Shown here piece by piece: positions 55,083-64,000 of a stretch of DNA of 64,000 nt. The notes under the pieces were generated by a model. It saw only the letters and a program-made list of their open reading frames with translations, did no database searches and was not told the DNA's origin. A program made the translations under genes and the position numbers. This DNA is from Aralia elata (lineage: Eukaryota; Streptophyta; Magnoliopsida; Apiales; Araliaceae), in NCBI GenBank assembly GCA_034770075.1, contig CM068385.1, positions 72,765,772-72,829,771 of the forward strand, written 5' to 3'. Numbering within the stretch: position 1 is the first letter of the stretch; the number at the start of each line of letters is the position of its first letter.

Positions 55083-55315
55083 TGTAATATCCCAGATATT
55101 TCGAAAATTTAAAATAAGAATTTAATAAATAAAATTTTTATTAAGGGATGAAGTAGATTTGGACATATATGTATATATGTGTTTCATATAATGTGAAGTA
55201 TGTGATTTTGTGTAATAGATTAAATGTGTATATATAGATGTGAAATATATACATATATTGGGTAAAATTAATTAATTAATTAATATTAATTGATTAAGAT
55301 TAAATTGAAATTATA

Positions 55316-55495
55316 TTTTCACGTAAGTACTATTCACGTGATCACTATTCACGTGAGTACTATTCACGTGATCACTATTCACGTAAGTACTATTCACGCA
55401 ATCACTATTCATGTAGGTACTATTCACGTGATCACTATTCACGTAGGTACTATTCACGTGGGTACTATTCACGTGATCACTATTCACGTGGGGAC
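55316..55495 (+). repeat. 15 bp tandem array with CACGTG cores, 12 units (LTR copy 1)
   Basis: Units of TATTCACGTGATCAC alternating with TATTCACGTGAGTAC variants. Seven of twelve keep the palindrome CACGTG (G-box core); the others read CACGTA, CACGCA or CATGTA. A 13th unit decays. Because 15 is a multiple of three, both strands show open frames here (Thr-Ile-His-Val repeats); they are artefacts. Confidence 0.95.
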
Positions 55496-56391
55496 TATTC
55501 ACGATAAAAACGCTTTCTTCGATTTTCAAATTACGTCATAGCGTTTATATGAGGTTACGAGGTGTAATATCTAATAGAAATTCTCAAAAGAAAAGAATTA
55601 GCTTTTTTTCCGGCTAATCGATCAAAATACGAAAGTTAATTGTGTATAATACGAAATATTATACGAGTAGAATGCGAGTATAATATGAAATATTATACGA
55701 GTAGAATGCAAGAATAATACGAGCTGGACACGAAAATTATACGGTATAAATACGAAATTACTATTCATACGAAAGTATTATTCATATGAAAATACTATTC
55801 ATTTATACGAAAAGTCGAATTTGGAGAAAAAGTTAACAAAAGTTAACTAACTAAGTTATTTAGCAAATAAGTAAAGAAAAACTAAATTAAACTAATTAAA
55901 TCCTAATTAAGGGTTAAGTTAGATAAGTTTAAGGGGGTCAATCTTCGTGATATATAATCGACCAATCGTAGCAAAGAATGATGTAAGCATGATGTAGCAT
56001 GACATAAGGCTCAAAGAAGCACAAAAGATGATGTAAACATGATGTGGCATGACATAAGGTCCAAAGAAACACGAAGGTGATGTCATCATAATGATGTCAC
56101 AGGTACTAAGGTGTAATTAATGAGGTACCAAAGTGTAATAAGCAAAGCCTTTAATGTGCAATTAATGAAACTTGGTTTTTCTGTAAATAGAGAGCTCTCC
56201 ATTCATTATTTTCATACATTTCAAGAGTTAGAGTTACTCTACACAAATAATTTGAGAGCTATAGTGAGAGAAAAAAAATATAATATATAGATATATATTA
56301 CTTCGAAGCATAAAAGTGTTACGCGATTGGAAGTAAAGCTAGCAACTACAAGAGGTATTACTCTAGTGGTTATTATTTTCATTCTTCTATA

Positions 56392-56666
56392 TATTTACAA
56401 GCAGTTATAATGCCCAAATTATTTTAAGTAAATAGTATAAAAGTCCTATTTACAAGCAATTATAATGCCCAAATTATTTTAAGTAAATAGTACAAAAGTC
56501 CTATTTACAAGCAGTTATAATGCCCAAATTATTTTAAGTAAATAGTACAAAAGTCCTATTTACAAGCAGTTATAATGCCTAAATTATTTTAAGTAAATAG
56601 TATAAAAGTCCTATTTACAAGCAGTTATAATGCCCAAATTATTTTAAGTAAATAGTATAAAAGTCC
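56392..56666 (+). repeat. 55 bp tandem array, 5 units (LTR copy 1)
   Basis: Unit starts TATTTACAAGCAGTTATAAT and ends TAAAAGTCC. Five units, each with 0-3 changes. It sits about 200 bases downstream of the TATA position, so it would be in the transcribed leader. Confidence 0.95.
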
Positions 56667-57120
56667 AGAATAATATTCTGAAGATTTTAGAAGTGTTAGT
56701 AAGCTCATGAAGTGTCGGGACATTATAAAATATGGAATAGAGTTATATAAACCAATAATTGACGTCATTATGTGGCTAATTGGTATATTATTACAAATGA
56801 TATTGTGTAGGCTATTTGAAGAGCATTATAACGTAAGTTGTAAGCAGCGCTTAAGGCAAGTTTCCTAACTTATACAAACTTTATATTGCGCAAGTTTCTA
56901 ATATCATTCAATTATATTCTTATGAATGATATATGATGTATTGAAGCTTTAATTTACCCAAAGCTTATGTTGTGTGAATTTTAAACTTATGCAATCCTTG
57001 TATTTGTACAAGTTGTCCAAACTATGTTAAACTGCAAAATCCCATGTTTGGTTATGGAATTTCATTTGTTATATGAAATTCATCTTATGATGTGAAATGA
57101 TTTATAAAAGAGAGTTAGTT

Positions 57121-59116
57121 ATAAATGATGGGATACGAATTAAAAGTTTGTGTTGAGCAAGGAGCAAGATAAGATTAGGATTATGTGGGTTTTAAATTGA
57201 GGACTCATGTAAGTGGCTGAGTTGTACGATTCCTTGTATGGGCGGGAAATTTGTGCTTGGTTTGAGAACCACTTAGCTTCCTATATCGATATAGTGGTTG
57301 AGTTGAACAATTTCTTGTATGGGCAAGAGATTTGTCCTTGGTCTAACAACCGCTTAGCTTCCTATATTGATTAGTTGCCGAGTTGACCAATTCCTTATAT
57401 GGGTAGGGGATTGTGTTTGGTTCGACAACCACTTAGCTTCCTATATTGATAATCATTGGAACCTAGTGCCGCGTTGTTCGCTATATGTATGTTGAGAAGG
57501 TGATTCTTTTCTCATGTGTATAACGGATAGGTAGAGGATGTAAGATTAGGAGCGAGTTCTTAAAACTCATACTTATGATAAGTTCGTGACTCATAATCAT
57601 ATGGTACGTTTTTGAACCCCTCAGCGAATGGACGTCTTTGGTCTGACTAGGATAAGTTCCTAAACTCATATGATTGTGGTAAGTTCCTGAACTCATAATA
57701 TGTGGTATGTTTGATGAACTATACTAGGGTATAGAAAAGTTGTGCATGAAGAAGTGAGGATTTTTTTTAGTATAGTAAGCTTTAAGGATGATAGAAATAG
57801 ATAGAATTATTAAGCAATGAATCATTGGAGAAATTGAAGTTGATGGTGGAGGCATAGGTATTCCAAATCTTCTAGCTATGCTAGATCCTAAATCGTGCTT
57901 ATATTCGCACTTATACGCCTTTGAAAAGTCTTATCATTTGTATGTCTATGCTACTTGATTCAGCTAGACAAAAATTGTTTTAAGATCAAAATGTATTTTA
58001 AAATCGTCAATGCACCATTGCAAAACATGGTGTTGAGATGATAAATGACGACATTCTAACACACTGTTACAACAGTGCAGCATTATGTCGTCCTATAAAT
58101 GAATTTTAGTTATATGTACCGGTTTATGAAGTATGTCCATGCTAGTTGTGTTGGCTGGACAAAGCTTGTTTTGAAAACTTCAAAATGTATTTAATCATCA
58201 CTTACCATTAGAGCCGTGGTGTGGAGATGATAAAATGAGGGAATCCTAACACACTGACTATAACAGTGCAGCATTATTACGTCCTTAAAATGATTTTTAG
58301 TTTACATAAACTGTTAAGAAAATCCTGTTGCTCATAGTGTTACTATGGTGAGACTCAAGAATCCATGTTTCAGTACAAGTTCTGTAAACAATACTTTTGA
58401 AATTGCAAGTTCTTGACATTCAAGAATTATTTTATGAAATGAGTCGATGCCATTTGTTTCGGCGAGACAAATATTATGATGATTTAATGAAATATTTTCT
58501 GGAATGTTTTTAAGCTGAGATGAACAACCCTAACAAATGGGTAATTTTTTTTATGTCGGGAAAAATCCGACTGCGCGCGCATAAAGTGTAGTAAGTGTTG
58601 TGCACGACACCGGGTACAATAGGTTGATCCCCTAACGTACCAATTTGATGGGATGTTTTACAATCTTTATGATTGTTAAAATATTCCTGAGATTTTTCAG
58701 TGGAATAACTGTTAAACCTCGTAGCAAGTTCATGGTCTTAATTATGACCACTCAGCATAATGTGAAAAGTTTTTAAAGGAATTTTTATTTTTTATTTGAT
58801 GATTTGAGAAGTTTTTAAGGAATATTTTATTTCCTGTTTGTTCAAGCTACTTCACAATTATTGAACAATTGTTGAAGACTCCTGGAAAATATTTCACTAT
58901 TTTAGAAGTTGAAAGTTTAGAAGATGTGAACTTCTTAGAGAAGAATGACTATAGAATGTGACGAATAAAGAGAAATCTTTAAAGAAGGAAAGAGTTTAGT
59001 TATTATTAAAGTGAGAATATAAAGGTTGATTTGAAAACCTAGTTTGGTAAATAAGATGATTGATTTAAAAACCTAGTTTTGATCAATAGAATGAACAAAA
59101 AAAATTAGTATGCTAT
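57121..59116 (+). other. Related-LTR segment and internal filler of the mosaic element
   Basis: No gene. Three tandem units of about 80 bases at 57213-57455 (GTGGCTGAGTTG..., CACTTAGCTTCCTATAT). A 180-base duplication at about 57960-58140 and 58141-58320 (AACACACTG-x-ACAGTGCAGCATTA). GTCGATGCCATTTGTTTCGGC at 58443 and GATGAACAACCCTAACA at 58519 match the solo LTR near 34860 and 34997, and CTACTTCACAATTATTGAACAATTG near 58848 matches 61752, showing LTR 3'-half origin. Confidence 0.7.
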
Positions 59117-59295
59117 AATTTCGAGGACGAAATTCTTAGAAGACGGGGTGAATGTGATAACCCAAAAATTTATGAGACTTATAAATAAGATCTCGAATAA
59201 TTAAATAAAGGTTAAAGAATATAACCTAGATTTAAAAATAGAGGAGTAGAATGCATAGAGATGACTATGTCTTAATTTCGAGGACGAAATTCTTA
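59117..59295 (+). other. Doubled terminal-pol phrase before LTR copy 2
   Basis: AATTTCGAGGACGAAATTCT occurs at 59117-59136 and 59274-59293, encoding the F-R-G-R-N-S end of Tekay/Del pol. Between them TGTGATAACCCAAAAATTT (59153) looks like the start of another LTR. Confidence 0.75.
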
Positions 59296-59479
59296 AAATT
59301 TTTATTAAGGGATGAAGTAGATTTGGACATATATGTATATATGTGTTTCATATAATGTGAAGTATGTGATTTTGTGTAATAGATTAAATGTGTATATATA
59401 GATGTGAAATATATACATATATTGGGTAAAATTAATTAATTAATTAATATTAATTGATTGAGATTAAATTGAAATTATA

Positions 59480-59689
59480 TTTTCACGTGATCACTATTCA
59501 CGTAAGTACTATTCACGTGATCACTATTCACGTGAGTACTATTCACGTGCTCACTATTCACGTAAGTACTATTCACGCGATCACTATTCATGTGTGTACT
59601 ATTCACGTGATCACTATTCACGTGGGTACTATTCACGTGATTACTATTCACGTGGGTACTATTCACGTGATCACTATTCACGTGGGGCC
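59480..59689 (+). repeat. 15 bp tandem array with CACGTG cores, 14 units (LTR copy 2)
   Basis: Same array as 55316-55495 with two more units; ten of fourteen keep CACGTG. The two arrays differ in unit number and in which units are mutated, so they have changed since the copies separated. Confidence 0.95.
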
Positions 59690-60375
59690 TATTCACGATA
59701 AAAACGCTTTCTTCGATTTTCGAATTACGTCATAGCGTTTATATGAGGTTACGAGGTGTAATATCTAATAGAAATTCACAAAAGAAAAGAATTAGCTTTT
59801 TTTCCGGCTAATCGATCAAAATACGAAAGTTAATTGTGTATAATACGAAATATTATACGAGTAGAATGCGAGTATAATATGAAATATTATACGAGTAGAA
59901 TGCAAGAATAATACGAGCTGGACACGAAAATTATACGGTATAAATACGAAATTACTATTCATACGAAAGTATTATTCATATGAAAATACTATTCATTTAT
60001 ACGAAAAGTCGAATTTGGAGAAAAAGTTAACAAAAGTTAACTAACTAAGTTATTTAGCAAATAAGTAAAGAAAAACTAAATTAAACTAATTAAATCCTAA
60101 TTAAGGGTTAAGTTAGATTAGTTTAAGGGGGCCAATCTTCGTGATATATAATCGACCAATCGTAGCAAAGAATGATGTAAGCATGATGTAGCATGACATA
60201 AAGCTCAAAGAAGCACAAAAGATGATGTAAACATGATGTGGCATGACATAAGGTCCAAAGAAACACAAAGGTGATGTCATCATAATGATGTCACAGGTAC
60301 TAAGGTGTAATTAATGAGGTACCAAAGTGTAATAAGCCAAGCTTTTAATGTGCAATTAATGAAACTTGGTTTTTC

Positions 60376-60383
60376 TATAAATA
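60376..60383 (+). promoter_or_regulatory. TATA box of LTR copy 2
   Basis: TATAAATA followed by GAGAGCTCTCC, a 10-base palindrome. About 690 bases downstream of the CACGTG array and 200 bases upstream of the 55 bp array. Confidence 0.65.
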
Positions 60384-60585
60384 GAGAGCTCTCCATTCAT
60401 TATTTTCATACATTTCAAGAGTTAGAGTTACTCTACACAAATAATTTGAGAGCTATAGTGAAAGAAAAAAAATATAATATATAGATATATATTACTTCGA
60501 AGCATAAAAGTGTTACGCGATTGGAAGTAAAGCTAGCAACTACAAGAGGTATTACTCTAGTGGTTATTATTTTCATTCTTCTATA

Positions 60586-60915
60586 TATTTACAAGCAGTT
60601 ATAATGCCCAAATTATTTTAAGTAAATAGTACAAAAGTCCTATTCACAAGCAGTTATAATGCCCAAATTATTTTAAGTAAATAGTACAAAAGTCCTATTT
60701 ACAAGCAGTTATAATGCCCAAATTATTTTAAGTAAATAGTACAAAAGTCCTATTTACAAGCAGTTATAATGCCTAAATTATTTTAAGTAAATAGTACAAA
60801 AGTCCTATTTACAAGCAGTTATAATGCCTAAATTATTTTAAGTAAATAGTATAAAAGTCCTATTTACAAGCAGTTATAATGCCCAAATTATTTTAAGTAA
60901 ATAGTATAAAAGTCC
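60586..60915 (+). repeat. 55 bp tandem array, 6 units (LTR copy 2)
   Basis: Same unit as 56392-56666, six copies instead of five. TTCACA in unit 2 and CCTAAA in units 4 and 5 mark individual units. Confidence 0.95.
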
Positions 60916-62162
60916 AGAATAATATTCTGAAGATTTTAGAAGTGTTAGTAAACTCATGAAGTGTCAGGACATTATAAAATATGGAATAGAGTTATATAAA
61001 CCAATAATTGACGTCATTATGTGGCTAATTGGTATATTATTACAAATGATATTGTGTAGGCTATTTGAAGAGCATTATAACGTAAGTTGTAAGCAGCGCT
61101 TAAGGTAAGTTTCCTAACTTACACAAACTTTATATTGTGCAAGTTTCTAATATCATTCAATTATATTCTTATGAATGATATATGATGTATTGAAGCTTTA
61201 ATTTACCCAATGCTTATGTTGTGTGAATTTTAAACTTATGCAATCCTTGTATTTGTACAAGTTGTCCAAACTATGTTAAACTGCAAAATCCTATGTTTGG
61301 TTATGGAATTTCATTTGTTATATGAAATTCATCTTATGATGTGAAATGATTTATAAAAGAGAGTTAGTTGCCATTTGATTCGGCCTAACTCGATTTATGA
61401 GTTATTCCAGTCGGAATTTTATTGTTAATGATATGAATTGTAATAATTCTTGAATTGTGATAATTGATTGTGCCAAGTCAAAATTAAATAAATCTTGGGC
61501 AATTATTAGTATAGGTTGCACACTGTGCAACAATATGTTTTATGTGAATCAATAAGGTTATGATTGTACCCCGTACAATGATCTAATTGTTAAGCGTTAA
61601 TTCCAATAACATGTTAGACCAATATTAGCACTTATGTGCTAAACCAAAGAAAGAAAGATTCTATTATTGAACAGTTGATGAGTTTAAAATTATGTTTATT
61701 CTTGAAAAATATTTAACGTAAAAGAAAAAAAATTTAATTCCTATTTATTTGAGCTGCTTCACAATTATTGTTCAATTGTTGAAGTTTTCATAAAGATTAT
61801 TCTATTCATGAATGTTGTTTATTCACTGCTTATACTTACTGGGCAATTAAATGCTCACTCTTGCAAATTCTAAATTTTTACAGCTACAGCGGAAAGACCA
61901 AAATGGTCAGAAGAAGATAAGAGTTACTAATTGTTAAGGTAGAATAGTTAAAGTATATGATGGGTTATAATATTATATAATAATGTTGTAATATTATTTG
62001 AGGTAGTTATGTAAAGGTTTTCGTACCTGGGAGTAGGTTGAATTATATTGTAATATTTTAATATTTACTCTGATGTTGTAAGAATATGTTGAGTAGGTAG
62101 TGTCTTGACGGCACCGGGCTCAGGATTGAAGATAGACCGGGTTTTCGGGTTGTCACACTAAT

Positions 62163-64000
62163 CTTGTCATTTTTAACTAATTGTTATATATTTCTATAAA
62201 TAACCCTTTAAATAAACTCCATTAAACTGAATATAAACCCAATAATATTGTCACTATTAAAATCATAAAAGATATAAACCAACAATTAATGCATTGTATA
62301 GCCTAGCTTATAATAGTAGTTAGTTAACATGTACGTGGATGCATAGTGATGCACCAAGTCTGTTGTAGCTAGTACACGGATTTGGATACGTCACAATCTT
62401 ATTTTGGTAGGAATATTATTTTAAAAGTAGTCTTATTGGTGGTTGGTATATTTATTATATAAGAGTGTCCTAATTAGATTATGAAAAAGGGAGCTGTGGA
62501 TAATAGATCTATAAATAGAGTCTTGTATTTACAAAAAGGTAATACAACCAATAGGTAGTAACATCCTAAAAAGCTGAGAGATGGTGTAATTAAGTCTTGG
62601 GTTGGTGTGTGAGGGAAGATTTTTTTTTTTCAGTTTTTATTTCTTGCAAAAAATTGTATTGTGTAGATTAATATATTGATCAAAGTTAGTTTTATAGATT
62701 AGGTCATTTAGAACCAAACCATGTTAAATATGGTTTGTTTTTCTTTCTTAATTGTGTTGTTTATTTTGTGTGACTTAATTCCCAACAAGTTGACAACTTT
62801 AATAGTATACGTTGAATAAAAAATATAATCATACACATACCTTAATTCATGTAATTGAATATTTTCGTCTACACTATTTATATATATTCACATATATTTA
62901 ATACTAAAACCCTTCATATTATTTATAAATTTCGTGATCACGTGAATAGATTAATTAATACTATATATTACACATATTTTAAAATTTAAAATTATAATAT
63001 TTAAATAAATTTCACACATATTCAAACAGACCCGTAACCCGTAAACATTAATGAAGCACATTATAAACATGATATTAGGGCTTTATATATTGCGAAGTGG
63101 CCAATAATGCACAAAAAATGTCGAACTCCATTACATTCCAAGCAGATTGAGACTTCAAGTCTTTAACCACGCCCAAAGTTCTGTTTAGAACACGTTATCT
63201 AGATTAGATATCTTTCGGTCCTCAAATTGGATAACACGTTATCTAGATAAGATATCTTTCTCATCTAATGTATTCTATTCTATTGATGCAGAACCAATGT
63301 GAATTTATTTTGTATTGATACAGAACTCACGCATTTCAATTATTGTCTCATCTACATTAGTTTTGATATGTTAGAAAAAAATGTGTTTCGACTATTTTTG
63401 GTTGAATGATACTTATGTCACTTCAAGTTATCACTCATTTTAAAGTCGTCCATAAAATTTATTTTTCGTCAATTGAGTCCTTAAAATAATATTTTGTGTC
63501 GATTCTGTTTCTTTTTTTCCAATTTCATTTAAACTCATCCAAATTTTAACCTGACCTGACATATAAAACTTTATTTTCAAAAACCTTATTTTCAAAAAAA
63601 TTAAAAAAAAAAACTTTATGTCTTTACCATTATTATATGTATTCTTAATATTAAAAATTTTAAAAACAAAGACTAAAAATAGAAATTAAAATACAAAAAA
63701 TAGTAAAAGATAAATTGAAAAACTAACTCAATTTTTTTAAAGAACGAAATATAAAGTTCTAAAAATAGCTATTATTTTCAGGAAAAAAAACAAATCAATT
63801 TTTTTTTAAATTTTAGAAAAATGAATAAATTTTTATAAAATGTAGATTCAAAAAAATAAAACATTATTTTCAGAAAAAAATGAATTTTTTTTATTTTTAT
63901 TTTTTCAAAATGAGTAAAGTTTCATAAAATATAGATTCAAAAACGTAAATAAAAAAGGTTATTTTCATATATAAAAAATTAGAAATTTTGTATTTTGTTT
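62163..64000. other. AT-rich unassigned DNA to the window end
   Basis: No gene is supported. AACACGTTATCTAGAT(T/A)AGATATCTTT occurs twice (63188 and 63229). The last 500 bases are A/T-run rich. A possible solo LTR is listed separately. Confidence 0.5.
62361..62787 (+). repeat. Possible solo LTR (427 bp)
   Basis: Bounded by TGTTGTAGC and CCCAACA, with TATAAATA at 62510-62517 and a T run near the 3' end, as in small copia LTRs. Flanks AAGTC and AGTTG do not match, so the call is weak. Confidence 0.35.

Larger units (their letters stand above)
55083..57120 (+). repeat. LTR copy 1, 5' two-thirds
   Basis: Matches 59295-61369 from 55131 on, with few differences apart from array copy number. The TATA position reads TGTAAATA (56182-56189) instead of TATAAATA. 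A diverged reverse copy lies at 24177-27825. Confidence 0.9.
55083..62157 (+). mobile_element. Mosaic Tekay-like chromovirus insertion, 7.1 kb
   Basis: Starts TGTAATATCCCAG, ends GGGTTGTCACA; CTAAT occurs at 55078-55082 and 62158-62162. Within it, 55131-57120 and 59295-61369 are a repeated LTR segment. The first copy has the LTR start but lacks its 3' part; the second has the 3' part but lacks the first 48 bases. Between them, 57121-59116 resembles the 3' half of a different but related LTR. The terminal pol phrase TTTCGAGGACGAAATTC occurs twice (59117-59138 and 59274-59295). No primer site and no coding domain are present. It looks like a recombined or template-switched derivative that inserted as a unit, or one rearranged after insertion. 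Confidence 0.8.
59295..62157 (+). repeat. LTR copy 2, lacking only its first 48 bases
   Basis: Begins inside the LTR at AAAATTTTTATTAAGGG and runs to the terminal TCACA at 62157. The last 788 bases (61370-62157) have no counterpart in copy 1. They contain GGGCAATTAAATGCTCACTC (61852), the counterpart of phrases in the other chromovirus LTRs of the window. Confidence 0.9.

Noticed and set aside
55290..59735. Open frames on both strands encoding Thr-Ile-His-Val or Val-Asn-Ser repeats
   Set aside because: They are artefacts of the 15 bp array, whose length is a multiple of three; no other coding support exists.

Overview
The window looks like nuclear DNA of a flowering plant, probably a eudicot with a repeat-rich genome. 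It is AT-rich and contains plant-specific retrotransposon lineages: Ty3/gypsy Athila, Tat/Ogre and Tekay-like chromovirus, Ty1/copia of SIRE/Maximus and Tork/Tnt1 type, plus a CACTA transposon end. I see no convincing host protein-coding gene, tRNA or rRNA. Nearly all recognisable coding sequence is gag, pol or element-specific ORF2 of mobile elements, most of it broken. Species cannot be named from what is visible.

Layout: (1) 1-10229 is a young Athila-like element on +, cut by the window start; its gag-pol is one reading frame with only three in-frame stops, followed by an intact ORF2. (2) 10230-13371 is unassigned AT-rich DNA with local duplications. (3) 13372-20050 is a CACTA-type terminus split by a 6.0 kb Tekay-like deletion derivative (13597-19612, -). 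(4) 20051-28915 is a pile of fragments: a copia-like LTR, a truncated Tekay-like element, a decayed chromovirus pol, a 3.6 kb LTR, and AT-rich filler. (5) 28916 to about 50500 is a decayed SIRE-like copia element (-) with two later insertions: a solo LTR (32514-35676, duplication TCTTT) and a Tat/Ogre element (36372-47060, duplication CCCAG) that landed in its zinc-knuckle codons. (6) 50500-53472 holds LTR-like DNA, a TA tract and a 21/90 bp minisatellite. (7) 53473-54944 is a 1.47 kb internally deleted copia element with intact ends (duplication CAAAG). (8) 55083-62157 is a mosaic Tekay-like insertion (duplication CTAAT) whose two LTR copies carry 15 bp and 55 bp tandem arrays that differ in copy number. 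(9) 62163-64000 is AT-rich, with one possible old LTR.

Three things stand out. LTR and UTR segments of unrelated lineages (Athila, Tat/Ogre, Tekay-like) each carry a cluster of GC-rich near-palindromes close to a TATA-like box. One Tekay-like LTR carries a 12-14 unit array of a 15-mer centred on CACGTG. The Athila element has a 72 bp higher-order repeat of a CpG-rich dyad placed like an internal promoter in front of ORF2. The two LTRs of the Ogre element differ mostly by 1-nt indels, which raises a sequence-quality question.

Limits: all alignments were made by eye. Lineage names rest on remembered family motifs, and percent identities are counts by eye over short stretches.
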